In this document: positions 32,922 through 46,012 of the stretch, piece by piece
How the letters are laid out: the number at the start of each line of letters is the position of its first letter
How positions within the stretch are numbered: the stretch's first letter is position 1
Origin: Aristolochia californica
Lineage: Eukaryota > Streptophyta > Magnoliopsida > Piperales > Aristolochiaceae
NCBI GenBank assembly: GCA_029961685.1
Contig: JARWKL010000006.1
Coordinates: 7,153,383-7,217,382, forward strand
Direction: 5' to 3'
Length of the DNA: 64,000 nucleotides
Notes under the pieces: generated by a model
The model's database searches: none
What the model saw: the letters and a program-made list of their open reading frames with translations, nothing else
Told to the model about the DNA's origin: nothing
Translations under genes and position numbers: made by a program

Positions 32922-34195
32922 ATATATGGGTGTTTTTAAGTCCATTGAGACTTTTTATTGGTACCCTTGGGTTTTTTATCGTCGTCTAGTGAGTGACAAG
33001 CATTACCCACTTTAGTGATTATTATTACTATATTTGTTCTAAATCATTTGAGGTTGGTTTTGACTTATATTTTATCACCCATTTCTACCTTTTGAGAGTC
33101 TGTGCTCAGTTTTGTACTTATCCTTGAGTTACCGTGATGGAGGAGATTATTACGACATCTATGTTATTTGTTTTAAGTTGGGATCATTGCCATTACCTCC
33201 CAGCTTGAGGGAGAGTGTTGGAAGATATAAATAAGTTGAAGTGTCATTGATGTAATTATTTTATTATTTTTATCTCTTCTTGACTCTTACTAGGGTGAAG
33301 GGTATACTTGTAATATTGATACTTTTAACATCTATAAATAAAGCTTAAAGGGGAAGATTTGGTCTAAGTCCATAATCCTATTCTTCCTTCTTCCTCTTCA
33401 TTCTCTTCTTTACCCAAAATGTAATCTATGGAGTCTTGGAAATCAATTGGTACCCTTGGGTTTTTATCACTGTCTTGTTAGTGACAAGCTTTACCCACTT
33501 TAGTAATTATCATCACAAGTTTGTTCGAAATCATTTGAGGTTGGTTTCGACTTATGTTTTATCACCCATTTTTTTAGTTTTTGAAAGTCTGTGTTCGGTT
33601 TTTTACTTATCCTTGGGATACCTTGATGGAGGAGATAACTATTACATCTATTTATTTGTTTGAAGTTGGGATCATTGACATTACTTCCCAGCTTGAGGGG
33701 GACTTTTGGAAGATATGAATGAGTTGCGGTGTTATTGATGTAATTACCTTATAATTTTTTTCTCTTATTCACTCCTTCTAGGGTAAAAGGGTATACTTAT
33801 AATATTGGTATATTTGCCATTTATAAATAAAGCTTAAGGGGGAGGGTTTGGACACAAGTCCATAAGCCTATTCTTTCTTCTTGTTTCTTTCCCTTGCATG
33901 TTCTAGTCTCTCTCCACTCCTATTTCTCTTCTTCTTCTCTCTTCTTTTTTCTCCCTCTTTCTTCTCTCCTTCATCAAGATCATACCGTATGGAATCCTAA
34001 AAGCCAACATAGAGCTAGAATCTAGCAGCAATCTCTTGGGGAGATTGGCTTGTGTAAAATTCGTCTATTGAACTACACATGGTGAAAGAGAGCCAAAATC
34101 TCTTTTGTAATTTTCCAATTATTAGAGCTTAATAGTGGAATTTTCCCAAGCAAGGGTTCTTGGGAAATAACTACTACTAGGGAAACATCGATAAA
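32922..34195 (+). repeat. Two head-to-tail copia 3'-end/LTR modules
   Basis: Module 1 (about 32922-33445) and module 2 (about 33446-34195) each read: gtacccttgggtttttta, a shared 250-bp non-coding segment, a polypurine tract (cagcttgaggg), then an LTR-like part with TATAAATAAAGCTTAA. LTR starts lie at 33216 (TGTTGGAAGATATAAA) and about 33704. The same pre-LTR segment occurs at 43750-44025. No coding sequence. 32197-32921 shows no gene. Confidence 0.65.
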
Positions 34196-34661
34196 AAAAA
34201 TCTATTTGTCCTATTTAAATTACTTGTATGCATGAAGCCACCTGTGCTAACATCATATTGGACTATCAATAAGCTAATTCTAGAGTCTTTAACTCCAGTA
34301 GTTCCTTCATGTGTGACCTCTAATTTTTCCCAAATATCCTTGGAGGTCTTACATGTAGAAACCCTATTGAACTCATTGGGTTCTAATGCACATAACAAGA
34401 GGTTTATAGCCTTAGAGCTTGTCTTGAGCTTCTCTTTATCTTCTATAGTTAGCTCATTAAATTCCTTTGCAACCAAAATGTCATTTTCAACCTTTTGAGG
34501 TTCAAAGGGGCCATTCTTGGTTAGATGTCATATGTCCCAATCTATGGATTAAACAAAGAACTCCATTCTTACCTTCCAATATTGATAGTTTGTTCCATTG
34601 AATAAAGGCGGACGGTTGGCAAATTGTCCTTTGGGAAGGAGCAATTTATCTTGAGATGTCA
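34180..34661 (-). pseudogene. Copia gag fragment
   Basis: Begins MTSQDKLLLPKGQFANRPPL at 34661. Continues with NGTNYQYWKVRMEFFV and, after stops near 34550 and 34530, NLLLCALEPNEFNRVSTCKT and IWEKLEVTHEGTTGVKDSRI, diagnostic of UBN2 copia gag. A primer site TGGTATCAAAAG lies just upstream (34714-34725). The rest of the element is missing. Confidence 0.8.
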
Positions 34662-34725
34662 TTTAATCCTTTTTAAAATAATGAGAATTTTTATTTCAAT
34701 TACGTATTTGGCCTCTTTTGATACC

Positions 34726-35410
34726 ATTTCTTGGCCCAAGTGGCTTCTCAAGAGAAATATCAAATTAAAACTAAGTAGTGCATGTAATAAAAAATCATGC
34801 ATAAAAAACAATTTTAATGTAAATCAAACATGCATACACCATAGGAGACAAACAAATTTTTGTCATCGATGTTTTTCTATTGGTATTCATCGCCCAAGAA
34901 CCATTGCTTGGGAAATACCACTATTCAAAGCTCTAATAGTTGGAATTATACAAAGAGATTCCAACTTGCTTTAAGCCATGCATAGCTCAATCACGCTTTT
35001 TACAATACCAATCTTCCCAAGTGATTGGTAGAATCTACCTCTAATTGGCCATTTCTATCTAGATTCTATAGGTTTTAGATGAACCTTTCACAAATTATCA
35101 ATAAAAAGAAAGGAAATTTTACACCCTTACTTGGAGTGATCCTTCTCCTTGAGAGAACCAAGCTTCCTCTTCTTTAGCAAGACAATGTGGAGTGATTGTA
35201 GGAGTCAAGTAAAAGCACACTCTTTCACTCTAAAATATTTTTTGAAAGATTATCAAGATTCAAAATAAAGGCTCAAAAAAATTGCTAAAAAATGTTCAAT
35301 AACTTCGCAATACATCGTTTATTGGGGGTATTTATAACTTCCCTGAACAATGTAAGTGCATTGACATAACAGAGAGCAATCTATCATTGCAGAGAGTCTT
35401 GATGTATAAC
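34726..35410 (-). repeat. Probable copia 5' LTR on minus strand, edges uncertain
   Basis: Lies directly upstream of the primer site. Its 34860-34965 part is the inverse of 34085-34195 (shared cccaagaaccattgcttgggaaa core), so the two flanking LTRs face opposite ways. The outer edge near 35410 is a guess from a TGTTAT start. Confidence 0.4.
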
Positions 35411-38287
35411 ATATGTGATGCGACTCCTCAAGCTATGGAAAAAAAAATCTAGCAAGGGGGAAAGATGCACAAATGGAGATGTATTTAAGATATAAAAAGC
35501 ACTTTTTAAACGAGATGCAATTGTCACAAGTAATAGAAGACATTTAAATGAGACGCAGTTGAAAGTGCTCTCTAGTTCAGAAACATTTATGCTATTGTAT
35601 TGTAAAAGTAAGATGCCACAAACTATTTCTTATGAAGATCTTATTGAAGTTGTTATCCATAGTTATAAAGGATGGGTCATCTTGATGATACCAGTTTGGC
35701 TCCACCAAGTACTATCAACTGAGAATAGTATTGATAAAAAAAAACCTCTATCCATTGTTCCAATTAACCCATTATTTGAGGGTGCTTAAGGATTATCAAG
35801 GGGTCTCCTAGATTAAGGCCACTATTTTCGAAGAAATTTTGCCTCAATTAGTATGTTAAACAAAACAAAGACTTGTGGACCACTTTAAAATAATCCAATT
35901 CTATGCCAAAAAATCAAAGTTGTAATTGTTAAGTGCAAGACTTTTATAACAACATGAAGAAGTTATGTGATCAATTATGTAAAATTAGTGAAGGTATTCC
36001 AAACAAAGACAAAGTGTGGTATTTGACAATGAATTAAAAGTTAATTATGATTTTTTGTTATTAATTTGACTAGCATACCTATATTTCTCCCATTGGAAAG
36101 TCTCTTATTGATATGAGTTTGACTAGCATATCTATATTTCCACTTCCAGCTTTTCGTGCCTCTCAACCTTCCCCACCTTCCCCTCACTCACTTTATTCTT
36201 TCCCTTCCTCTTCCCCTCCCTTGTTTCTTGCCCTCTCCCCTTCGAACACTTGCCTTCTCTTAACTGATACCACATACACCACAACATACATAATATAAAA
36301 TAAGAAAATTGGTGTTAAAAAGAAACTCATTATGTCATAGTAAATATCCACGAGAGTCCAAAAATTTTCCACGACACAACCTTTCTTGATGAAATCCTAA
36401 TTCCGTTGACATATCCACCTTTTAATGACGAAATAGCATCTTCATTGATAAAGTCATGATTAAAATACTAACTGATTGACAAAAAATTTCATCACTAAAG
36501 ACTAAGAACTACATTTGATGACATAATTCACTTCATCTCTAAAAAAAAACATTGTTAAAATTGCTTTTTATTGTGATAAACCTTTGTTTATATACAAGAT
36601 GCCACTGAAGGCATGTTATAGATGAATGTAAGTGACTAAAGGAAGATCTTGATTAGCTGTTGAGCCTTGTGAATTATAATTGTGTCTATCTTATTTTAGG
36701 TTGTTGTATTTACTTTAGTTCTTGTGCATATTTAGTTTTGTGCTAACACCCTTAGATATTTAACTTATCGTGCGTATGTACATATTTTGTAATTAATCGG
36801 AATAAATACATTATTTGTAGTGACTTTAGAAATGAGAATCTACTAATAGTATTAATTTTTGGTTTTTTAAATATTATTTACATTATATTTTAATTTTTAT
36901 GTATATTCAAACAAGAGAAACCATATTTTTCATCTACTTTCTCCCTCAATTTCATGAGAATCCAAACTAGATAAAATAAATATGATTTTTTTCCCACTTT
37001 CTTCCTTGTCAAATGCAAACTATAAGTCATGTGCACTTTGTAATTCAGGCATTTGCTAGATTTAAGGACAAAACTTTAAACGTTACTAATGGTTATTTGC
37101 AATGTCTTGGAATATAACTCATCATTTTCATGTCCTTCAAACTTGAACATTAGTTTCATTTTACTTGTCACTATGAGAGGACAATCTAGCCCATATTTAT
37201 TGGTAACAAGCTATCGACTGCAAAACGTGACATAAGACTCTCCATTAGAATTTGGAGATGCAAGGGTACAATAGGATGCCTCTCTCCTCATCACCCATTA
37301 AGGGAGGGGGACACATCCTTTTCTTGTCTCTATAGAACATTGAAGCAAGAGGATGAGGTTTGGGGTAGAATGCCCTTCGCCCTTTCGTCAACAAGGAAGG
37401 GGCACCCTACGACCATCTCCTCCCTTGCCCAATGGGGGAAAAAAGCAAGGGTGCAACCATCCATGGGGCCCCAATATCTGAAATTTTTTAAAGTTTTTCA
37501 AGGACAATTTTATACTTGTAAAAGAAAAAAATAGTTAAAAAAAGGAAATTAACATATCAAAGAAACTAGTAGCTTCCCTTTTCTCAGTGAGAATAATTAC
37601 CCTTATTTTCATTCACACACCTCTAATACGAACTTTCTTTTTAGGCTTAAAATAGAGAACATAAGTTATTTGGTGAAATGGGTGTCGCTCTTACTTTTAC
37701 CAATCAATAATCTAAGCTTTACCCTTATTTTAGAACACGTTCGGGTATTTCAAAAACCCGCCCTAAATGCAACCCACAGCACCCTGTGACAGAGAGGGGT
37801 CGGAGATTTTAATTAATTTTTCCCTGGGGAAGCTTAGAATTTTAAATTACAGAATCTCTTAGTTCATGCTTTTCTCTCATATCCGTCATATATTTTCCTG
37901 TGGGAGGAATACCTACCACATCCGAAACATGTCTGAATCTAAATCTACCGTTCGCTGTATCAACAAAGAGCAAAAGATAAATTGCACAATGTAAAAGAAG
38001 TCGCCCATATTTTATAAGGCAAATCAATCAGATCAACTGTAACTAATAGCAATAACAAACGGGAAATAAACGGGTAAAAGAAACCAAAGCACAGAATTTT
38101 TTGAGCCCCAATAACTTACATATAATGTGGCACTGCTTCTTCTGTTTTTTTTTTTACAGTTTTGTTTGCATTCTGTAGGTACATATATTACATATCTTAA
38201 AATGCTAAAGAGTAACAAACATGGGGGTTTCTAACAAGAGCTGCTTGTTTGCCTTTGAAATTTGAGTGCTGTTTGTTTTACAATTTA
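35411..38287. other. AT-rich intergenic region, no gene recognised
   Basis: Small open frames here (for example 35559-35789, 36113-36298) show no domain and no codon bias. 36330-36600 carries several atttcatcacta/atgacgaaat-like words that could be subterminal repeats of a decayed DNA transposon, but no terminal inverted repeats were found. Confidence 0.5.
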
Positions 38288-41200
38288 TTAAGTACTCAGA
38301 GTCATTGAGACAAAAGAAGACAGTTTAATTTTTTGGGGTTTTTTTGAATCAATAGGCTGAAATAGAACCTCAGTGTTCGATCTAACTGTTGCGTCCTTCC
38401 AATCTAGAGTAGATGCCCCTTCAGTTCGATAATCACGGGGAGAATATAGTACATGAACTTCTGATCTGCCTGCACATTGGTTGAAGATAAATCAGAAAGC
38501 AACAATAATCCAGAGATTTGGAGCAAAACTACTAGTAGCACAGATTAATGAAACCAGTCACCGGTGCAGCTCTCTCCAGTGATCTTGTAATCATGTCAAA
38601 CAGTTGAAGATTACAGTAAGAAATTTTTTAATTGCATTGTACTTCTTTAGACTATTGATCATAAAAAACAATTATATGCCCCAAAAATACCAGTGAGAGG
38701 GGAGAATCGGAACCAAGACCTCACATCTAGAAAGCCCCCAGATGAATATTGAGCCAGTCACCGGGTTCCTCATTGCATTGTAAAACCGACATTGGACGTC
38801 AAGTTTAATTTAGTCAAAGAAAGATAAACTGATACAACTTATTGAATAAAAACTAGCTCCCACATTGAGCGCATTGGTGGCATGGAAATTGGATTCAGTG
38901 ATCAATGCATCCGCCAGGGGTAAAGAACAGAGTTTCTGGCAGGCCCCTTGATAAGATCATGATGATTAAATAATGGTAAAAGAAACGGGCAACTAATAAT
39001 GGCAAAAGTCACAGCAACTAATAATCTCAAGCTCAGGTTATAACATCTGAAATACAATTGTACATTCTGCGACCAGTTAGATGGTTTCATCATGACATGC
39101 TTACTACATGACACCATAATCAGGAAGGCATTAATAGATTTTTATAAGAAGCTCTGCAATACGTTTTTTTTTTTTTTTTTTGAAAAAGCATCTCTGCAAT
39201 ACGTCCATATTGATGGATAGCTATTTATCTAGTTTCTTTCTTGAAGCAGGTTTATCAATCATTTCATTCTAGGATGTCTACTTTAGCAGGATATGCATAC
39301 AAAATTTTGGCAATTTTACCTAGAACTCCAAAAATTGATGACTTCTGGATCGTCAACTGACTGACTTTTGATCTTCTCACATCTCTCAGGGCTTGTATAT
39401 CCTCTCGTGCTCCCTTAAAATCTGAGAATTCTCCAAGAATGGTTCGATCACCTTTAAGCTCCAGCCTGCGCAGTGAAATAAAAGAAGATTAATCAGATAT
39501 TTGATCTTAGAAAGAAAATTATAGACAAAACAGGGATGAAATTTCTCTTCTTCTATCCGTTTCACTTTCTTCAAAAATTTGGTATGACCACCAAAGCTGG
39601 ACAACTTATGGATTGCTTTTCACAATGGCACTGATGAGATAGGAATAGAATATGTCAACACAACCATAATCACTAGTTCGGTATGTTTGACATAGAGGAA
39701 AACACAAATTACTATCAAGCTTTGCAATGGATCTACACACAGTCCTTTATGGAGATCAAAAAGCTTCCGAGACAATAGTAAACCTTAATGTAGTCTTAGT
39801 TAAGCAAAGATCATAATAGGTGCTGAGATTATCTATCACAACAAAGTTCATAACCGAATTGCATGAAAAACACCAACCTATCCCACATTGGTGCAGTTCT
39901 GAGAATGAAATCAAGCTGCTGAAAAATACCATCATGTATCTCACTTTTTCCACCTCGAAAAGTTTCTTTAATCCAATTAGAAAACCCACTTCTTGGTTCA
40001 GGCCTAAGTTCCATCCATTTATCTGAGGTGATAACTTCAGGAAGTTCAGTTATATCATCTATTGGTCTACAAGAAATAGACACAGAACATTAAACAATAC
40101 CAACAAAGTGTACTGAGAACACAAAAATATACTTAACAACACTGAACTATAATAAAACCTGCATAAAGTGCAAATGAAAAAATCTTACAAAAATAAAACC
40201 CAAGAAAACTGAATTTCGATTAGAATGAATTTGTTTACATTTTTTTCTTTGGTAACTGAATTTGTTCGCACTTAATGAAATAACCTATTAGATATCAGAT
40301 ATAGACCTGCAAGCTGGACTTGGAAGAACAACTCTAGGGATCAAATATCCCTCAGGTAGATTTAATCCCCTTTGTTCGAGATATGATTCCAGAATGGCAA
40401 CTTGTCTTTTGGTTTCCACCACCTGAGGTACAAAATGAAGATCTAGTGAGATGTCATGGTGATAGTCCAGATACATGAGGTATCAAAATCCAAGAATCGT
40501 AACTTAAGCTTACAGTTTTTTTTTTCCCTCGCAATATAAGGTTAAGCATTTGACTTATTTTATGTGTTCATTATTGTAGTTTCCGAGGAAATTTGACTCT
40601 TAGAATAACAACAACAACAAAAAATGGATATATCATAAGAGCTTCCATGGAAACCTTTCTAGGAGCTCTAAGATTCTTTTGTCCTTGAAATCCTTCATCA
40701 AACTAACAAAGGAAATAAGTTTTCTTCTCGACTTAAGGAAGCGCCTCAGAATGTGTTTAGCTCTTTACAGTTCTGCCCATGATCAGATTAGGAAGCACCA
40801 TACCCTCAACCATGAATAGCTTTAGAAAATTACTTCTCTTAAAAGTGATGTCAACTTCTCTTATAGTGATATCGATATGAAAGATTAACAGTGTCAGACA
40901 GTGAAACAGAACGTTGGGTTTATACTTCAGATGAAGTATAAATATGAAGAAATCATACAATCCAGTAATCCTTGCGATTCTGATTTATGGATACAATAGC
41001 TGATCATAATTTTCACCTCATAATTATGAGAAGGTGTAGTTGTCATGACGTTTTCATGACGAAAATAACATCAAAACCATCAGCATAGGCATAAAACAGA
41101 ACAAGTCAATCAACAGACAGCAGAGTAAAATAGCTCTTCAAGATAAACTTACCGGATCAGGATGCCTCACTGCCCTGAGTTTTTTCCTATCTTTGCAAAC

Positions 41201-41682
41201 CCAGCTGCCAGTAGTGTCCATCTCAACAGATCCCAAAAAATTTCTAACTGCGATAACTATCGCCACCCTAAACAAGAGTCCTCTAGCGAATCAACTTTTT
41301 TTCTGGAGTCAAGCCACATAATATTTAAGTCAAGAAATATAAAGGAAAACGTACCCTTTGGTAACGAGTACCATGTCGATAGTTTGCTTAGTACCACTAT
41401 CGGCATCTGGAATTCGGAGGCCGACGTACACTTTCCCACCGCAGAGCTTTTCTATTCTACAAAATTTAAAGACAGAACACCGCTACTAGAATTCAACACC
41501 GATGGTTTCCAACCGCGCGTAACTAATCTAGTGCGAGAAAGAGAGATTGAAAGCTCTGACCTATTTGCCACATGGAAGATCACATCGGAGACACTCTTCT
41601 CGATGAACAACTCGTCGTCACCGGAAAATAGGTAGCGGAGACATCTAAGTGCTACCAAACCACAAAGAATCTGCAGCCACAT
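38288..41682 (-). CDS. NERD-domain-like protein, seven exons, apparently intact host gene
   Basis: Exons read on the minus strand: 41682-41561, 41456-41355, 41267-41153, 40422-40307, 40066-39878, 39465-39320, 38469-38288. All introns are GT-AG, phases agree, and the sum is 972 bp, giving 323 residues plus a TAA stop. Seen: an N-terminal hydrophobic segment (MWLQILCGLVALRCL), a possible membrane anchor, then KVYVGLRIPDADSGTKQTID, MVLVTKG and AVRNFLGSVEMD, and HPDPVVETKRQVAILESYLE. Together these resemble the nuclease-related (NERD) domain of a conserved plant family. The usual acidic residue of the E-x-K motif is replaced (AVRN), so nuclease activity is doubtful. C-terminal half: ELRPEPRSGFSNWIKETFRG, VHVLYSPRDYRTEGAS, ending SFVSMTLST. 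An in-frame ATG at 41751 would add 23 residues. The downstream start gives the better hydrophobic N-terminus. Function unknown. Confidence 0.85.
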
Positions 41683-42029
41683 GTTGACGACACAGAGAAA
41701 ATCGACGGGCAGAGCTATGAGCAAAATTGAGGTTGTTCGCGTGGAAGACACGAAATAGAAGAACAGGGAAAGTATCCACTTCTGTGCTCGGGCCGAGAGA
41801 AACGGAGAAATAGGCCTTAACCGTTTACATCGCTAATCATCGACCCGGTTTCGAGTTTTATCTCGTGAGTCGAGCAACGGGAGGAAAAAATAGCCCGGTT
41901 CTCAAATGGGTTCAGTTTATACAAGGGAGGATCCTAAAATGATTAGCCAACTTAAAAAATTTATTTTATAACTAATGAACTCAAGATCTTTGTACTTACT
42001 AAGCTATTTGGGCCTTGGATGCAACTTGA

Positions 42030-44564
42030 CATGGTATCAGAGTAGGTTCTGGACTCAGTCAACCCACAAAGTTAATGTAATCCTTTTTTGATCTATGATC
42101 TCTAGCAGTTTAGGTTTGTATATATTTTTTTTCCCTCTTTTCAGTCTCTATATTTATTGTTTGTTTTACGCTTTCACCTTAGCTTTTAATATTGCATATT
42201 ATATATTGATGGAGTTTTATTCTGAGAATCATCTTCTTCTCTATTTTGTTTATTGTTGTCTCACTATTCTATTTTTGGGATTTTCTGGTTCATCGCTCTG
42301 TTCGGAAGCGCCATTGAGGAAGAAACTCTATTTTGGAAACTTGATCTTGATCTAATCACTGATTTTCCAGAAACTCCTCTGATTGCCAACTTTGGTTTAT
42401 TATTGTCATCTTACGCTCTGCCAGATCATTACTAAAACTCCGAATTCTCTGCAAATCCGTATCATTGTCGTTGTTGCCTCTTCGGGATTTTCTACTATCT
42501 TCATAAATATTACTACATATAATTCTGAAACTCCTCCTTCGTCGGGTCGTCTATTTATTGGCATTAGATTCCAGAGATGTTTCTTATTTTGGAAAAATTA
42601 TTCGCCATTAATGTTACTGCTTAACTGCTAATTTTTGGAAGTTATTTGCGGTCCTCTCCATACTGAGTTCATCACCAGCTTCATAGGAAGACGACTCAAC
42701 TGTGTTTCTACTTCTACTCGTTAGGAGGAGAGGTTTTTGTTTCTGATCCGAAGTCACTCTCTGGTTTCCATAGTTATTTTGTTGTTGCTTCTTCGAGATA
42801 TTACTATTGTTAATCTGAAAGATATCTCCTCTACTGGTTTTTGAAAACTCCTCTGCCATTCCATTCTGTCGAGATTCTTTTGGAAAGTTTCCTGCCGTGG
42901 TTGCCATTTTTGGAAGCTGCACTTCTGCTCTATTTGGCGTCGGGGAAGAAGACAATTGCCGATTTAATTTTTCCTAAGTTAGGAAAAATTAAACCAATGC
43001 TAGTTCTGCCCGAGTTTCGGACCAGACCCGCCCAAGTTCACTCAACGATGGTTTTGCTGACCCGAGCTTACTGGTTCCGCACCAATCTACCGAGTTAACT
43101 CGGGCTAACTCGGTCCAGTTTAACTCAGGTCCGGCTCAACCTGACTCGGCCCACTTATTTCCTGCCTCGGTTATATGGGTCCAGGTCACAAGGTTTATTT
43201 CTATTTTTCTTGCGACTTGGCTATATTGGTATGATATCTTACTTGATTGGACTCGGTTCTCTTTCTCCGGCTGGATTATTATCTTGGACTATTACTTAGT
43301 TCCAACATACTATTTTGTGCAACTTCCTTATTTACTGATGGACTCGCTGCGGACTATTTCATGTGTCCTTTAATCTTAAGGACTTCTATTATTTACTGGT
43401 TATCTGCTACTATACAACTGCACATGTGGTGCTCCATGTTATTTGGGCATTGGCCCATTTCAACTACTACTATTGTGTCTCTTTGTTTGAGACATTATTT
43501 CTAAATAAGAACTCCTCGGTTGCTTGCCTTGGGTTCATTATTTGTTGATTATTGTCGGCATTGGTTCACCTGATGCGGAATTTGAAGTTCTTAGAAAAAT
43601 AAAGCACATGGTGACCTCAACATCTTATCTTCCTCTTTACCCATTACCCTTTGGCGGTCTTTCTCCTACCATCATTTATTTGATTCTCACTTACCGTTAT
43701 TGGCCAATCTTTTTAAAGCATTGCTTTGGTTCGTCCCTTTTATTCATATGGGTGTTTTAAGTCCGTTGAGACTTTTTATATGTACACATGGGTCTTTTAT
43801 TGTTGTCCTGTGAATAACAGACATTATCCACTTTAGAGATTATTATCACTATATTTGTTCGAAATCTTTTGAGTTTGGTTTCAACTTATGTTTTATCACC
43901 CATTTCTACCTTTGAGAGTTAGTGTTCGGTGTTGGGACACTGTGATGGAGGAGCTTATTACTACATCTATGTTATTTGGTTCAAGTTGAGATTACTGTCA
44001 TTACCTCCCAGCTTGAGGGGGGAGAAGTAGAAGAAGAAGTACAAGAAAGAGATATTTTATTCCATATGTTGTGGTAATTTTAATGTGACAAAAATATTCA
44101 AGAAAGGGGAAACACAAAAGATTAATTTTTTGCATCTAAGAAGAAATTTTTGCAGCAAAAAAAATTGAAGACTAATAATCATTTTCATTGCAAGCTGAAG
44201 TTATAAACTCTAGCTTGAGGGGGAGTGTTGAAGAGAAGATATAAAAGCCTCTTACAGGACTCTCACAGTAAGAAGTCTCACATAGCCAGAACTTATATGG
44301 TGGAGTTTTACAGAAGTCTCATAGAATGAGGTCTCACAGAAGAGTCTCAGCTTAAAGGTATTTTAGTTATGTTAGTCTTCTATTTATGTTGAATTATTTA
44401 ATTATGCCAGAACTTATCTTTAAGTGTTAAAGTTTGGGTGTAATTGGGATAGTGGTAGTTTAATTGTAATTAGACTCTATTACTTTCTTTTATTATAAAT
44501 AGGGGTTCATGTACTCTGATTACATCAAGTCAATAAAGTTTTTCTCTTTTCCATAAATTCAACA
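42030..44564 (+). mobile_element. Non-coding copia-type element missing its 5' LTR
   Basis: Seen: primer-binding site ATGGTATCAGAG (42031-42042), about 2.2 kb of interior without any recognisable gag or pol, purine tracts at about 44010-44025 and 44208-44225, and a 3' LTR 44226-44564. The first 80 bp after the primer site and the last 300 bp before the LTR match the element at 45356-53574 (on its minus strand), so both belong to one non-autonomous family. The sequence just before 42031 is not similar to the 3' LTR. Small frames inside are not supported. Confidence 0.65.
44226..44564 (+). repeat. 3' LTR of the non-coding copia-type element
   Basis: 339 bp, TGTTGAAGAGAAG...AAATTCAACA, preceded by the purine tract ctagcttgagggggag. 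The end resembles LTR ends at 45356 and 52983 (inverted). Confidence 0.7.
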
Positions 44565-44574
44565 GTATTCATCA

Positions 44575-45240
44575 AATTATACCAGACTAAGTATTTTCTA
44601 TGCGATAGGAATACTAAGTAGGTATATGAGTAACCCAATAAAACTCATTGCAATGCTATTGAAAGACTTGTTAAATATTTGAAAGGTACCATTAACTATG
44701 AAATACACTATTTTGGGTTTCCTACTGTAGTAGAAGGGTGCAGTGATGCTAACTCGATCTAGAGGTTTTATATTTATACTATGTGGTGGAGCAATCGCTT
44801 AGAAATCTTCCATGCAAACCTTGATTATCAACTCTACAATGGAGAGTAAATTGATCACCTTAGATTTAGTTGGTGGAGAAATTGAATGACTTGGAGGTCT
44901 ATTAGCAAACATTCCCATGATGGATAAACCAATTCCAACTATTTTGATTAATTACGATAATCGAGCAAGTATAATGAAAGTAAAGAAAAAAATCATAATT
45001 CAAAGTTGTCTAAGAGTATTTAACTTCAATATAAAATTTTAAGGAAGCTCACTTGAACTTAAGTTATAGCCTTTAGTTATGTTAAATTAGTGAAAAACTT
45101 GGCAAATCTTCTAACCAAGGGCTTGTCGAGAGGACAAGTATAAAATGCTTTGAGGGGAATGGGATTAAAACCTATTACTTGAGTCACTATTAGTGGCAAC
45201 CCAACCAATCTGACTAGAGATCTCAAGACAAAGGTTCAAT
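44575..45240 (+). pseudogene. Copia RT end/RNase H relic
   Basis: Frames with many stops. Seen: ILSRYMSNPIKLIAMLLKDL, SSMQTLIINSTMESKLITLD, GGEIEWLGGLLANIPMMDKP and a C-terminal RACREDKYKML, corresponding in order to copia RNase H (S-Y-x-N-P, STxEAEY and LxxIP segments). Catalytic residues are largely lost. Confidence 0.65.
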
Positions 45241-45355
45241 GGGAAAATAAGTTATACGAGTGACTAGTAGGAGCACTAAAATAAAGTGAACTGAATTCAT
45301 GTCTCATCTCTATGAAGTGGCTGATCAATTGCACGATGTGATACCTAAATCATAT

Positions 45356-45883
45356 TGTTGAATTTATGAAAAAGAGAAATGTACATGAACCTCTATTTAT
45401 AATAGAAGAAGGTGGTAGAGTCTAATTACAATAAAACTACCTTCGTCCTAATTACACCCAAACTCTAACACTTAAAGATAAGTCCTAGAATAATTAAATA
45501 ACTCAATATAAATTGAAGACGACATAACTCAAACTAGAATTCTTCTATGAGGATGTGACCCTAAGATAAAGATGCCAACTCGTAGCTATATTTGTGGGTC
45601 CCACTTGATCTTCTAACCAACTTGTAGTTATCTTTGTGAGTCCTTCTTGATCTTCCAACCAGCTTGTGGTTATCTTTGTGAGTCCCACTTGATCTTCCAA
45701 CTTATGTGATAAGGATGCCACCTCTTACAATACTCTTAGATATGTGAGTCTTCCTTGGTCCTGTGGCCCATTTTACAATACTCTTAGATATGTGGGTCTT
45801 CCTTGGTCATGTGGTCCATCTTACAATACTCTTAGATATGTGGGCCTTCCTTGGTCATTTGGGCTTGGGCCCATCTTCTAACA
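45356..45883 (-). repeat. 3' LTR of non-autonomous copia-type element
   Basis: 528 bp. Contains about 50-bp repeats (cttacaatactcttagatat three times at 45735-45845) and a 43-bp repeat around cttgtagttatctttgtgag (45600-45700). Confidence 0.82.
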
Positions 45884-45990
45884 CTCCCCCTCAAGTTGGG
45901 GGTGAGGGAACATCATGAATTCCCAGTTTGCTGCAAATGATGTATAGGATCTTCTCGTATGAAATGGTAGTCCTCCATATCTTCCAACAC

Positions 45991-46012
45991 TCCCCCTCAT
46001 GCTGGTGGTTCT
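45991..46012 (-). other. Second polypurine-tract-like sequence
   Basis: Minus strand CAGCATGAGGGGGAG followed by TGTTGGAAGATATGG, about 110 bp inside the first tract, as also seen at 809-835. 46013-46713 has no recognisable gene and matches 44025-44200 in part. Confidence 0.45.

Noticed and set aside
36113..36298. Pro/Ser-rich 61-codon ORF
   Set aside because: CT-rich sequence between decayed repeats; no homology words or splice context.
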